Source: Thermoplasmata archaeon
Lineage (GTDB): Archaea; Thermoplasmatota; Thermoplasmata; Thermoplasmatales; Thermoplasmataceae
Reading direction: 5' to 3'
NCBI GenBank assembly: GCA_021835265.1
Contig: JAKBQK010000420.1
Span: 1 to 5,686 of the forward strand
Length of the DNA stretch: 5,686 nt
Part shown: positions 5,509-5,686 of the stretch, piece after piece
Numbering within the stretch: the stretch's first letter is position 1
Layout: the number at the start of each line of letters is the position of its first letter
Notes under the pieces: model-generated
The model's input: the letters and a program-made list of their open reading frames with translations, nothing else
The model's database searches: none
Told to the model about the DNA's origin: nothing
Program-made: the position numbers and the translations under genes

Positions 5509-5556
5509 ATAGACTCTTAATCCATAAGGCCAGTGCTTCGAATCCCTCTCCCCGCG
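5509..5556 (+). pseudogene. tRNA-Lys-like 3' half without a 5' half; candidate attachment-site scar
   Basis: CTCTTAA (5514-5520) matches a tRNA anticodon loop with anticodon CTT (Lys) at 5516-5518, flanked by ATAGA and TCCAT, which pair at four of five positions. The T-loop TTCGAAT (5537-5543) follows at nearly canonical spacing (21 instead of 20 bases from anticodon to position 54). Then come CCCTC and a GC-rich acceptor-like TCCCCGC. However, the 5' strand of the T stem (AGTGC) does not pair with CCCTC, and no upstream acceptor strand (about GCGGGGA) or D-arm is present. It cannot form a tRNA. The 3' part is what an integrase-generated attachment site in a tRNA gene leaves behind. The alternatives are a decayed tRNA gene or chance resemblance in the anticodon part. 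Confidence 0.45.
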
Positions 5557-5665
5557 CTATCACCTCTTAGAAAAATAAATTATATTGGCATAGAATAAGA
5601 AAAAATTGTTGGTTTTTGTTAAAGACCTCGGCTGAATATTTTACATTACAGTTCTACATGAACCT

Positions 5666-5686
5666 ATGAGTTTGAGCAATGAACAA
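5666..5686 (+). CDS. Possible start of a gene running off the window
   Basis: An ATG at 5666 opens MSLSNEQ up to the window edge. A TATA-like AATATTTTA (5635-5643) is centred about 27 bases upstream, the same leaderless spacing as the other genes here. Seven codons are too few to judge coding potential. Confidence 0.2.

Noticed and set aside
5461..5564. A complete functional tRNA gene.
   Set aside because: There is no 5' acceptor strand or D-arm, and the T stem does not pair.

Overview
The window most likely comes from an AT-rich archaeon, probably of the order Thermoplasmatales or a relative. I infer this from several signs. Start codons have no Shine-Dalgarno sequence but have TATA-like boxes about 22-27 bases upstream, the pattern of leaderless archaeal transcripts. 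Short T-runs occur where archaeal terminators would sit. There is a ribbon-helix-helix plus zinc-site protein of a kind common in archaeal accessory DNA, and a transposase remnant resembling archaeal IS1634-type (IS4-like) elements. The genus cannot be fixed from sequence alone.

Layout: (1) 2-313 (+) holds the 3' part of a gene from outside the window, with an in-frame stop. (2) 314-637 has no convincing gene. It is followed by a compact potential RNA (about 638-707) with competing hairpins, a T8 tract and an internal ATTGAAAG that looks like the end of an archaeal CRISPR repeat. (3) 720-1411 (-) is a DUF3800 gene broken by one frameshift and lacking its usual acidic N-terminal motif. It diverges from (4) 1510-2214 (+), an intact six-pass membrane protein with rhomboid-like residue spacing. 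(5) 2361-2886 (-) is a transposase with its catalytic middle deleted, between possible imperfect inverted repeats. (6) 2976-4023 (-) is a coiled-coil protein gene carrying one stop and two single-base losses in A-runs. (7) 4090-4329 (+) is a small unidentified gene remnant ending at a T8 run. (8) 4591-5241 (+) is an intact RHH/zinc protein behind a perfect 24-bp palindrome. (9) 5509-5556 (+) is a tRNA-Lys-like 3' half with no 5' half, a candidate integration scar. The last bases may begin another gene.

Only two of the larger genes look intact: the membrane protein and the RHH/zinc protein. The rest are decayed, which fits an old integrated element or accessory island. The most testable functional hypothesis is autoregulation of the RHH/zinc gene through the palindrome and extra half-sites at its promoter. 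Several lesions are single-base losses in homopolymers, so assembly error must be excluded before all the breaks are accepted as biological.
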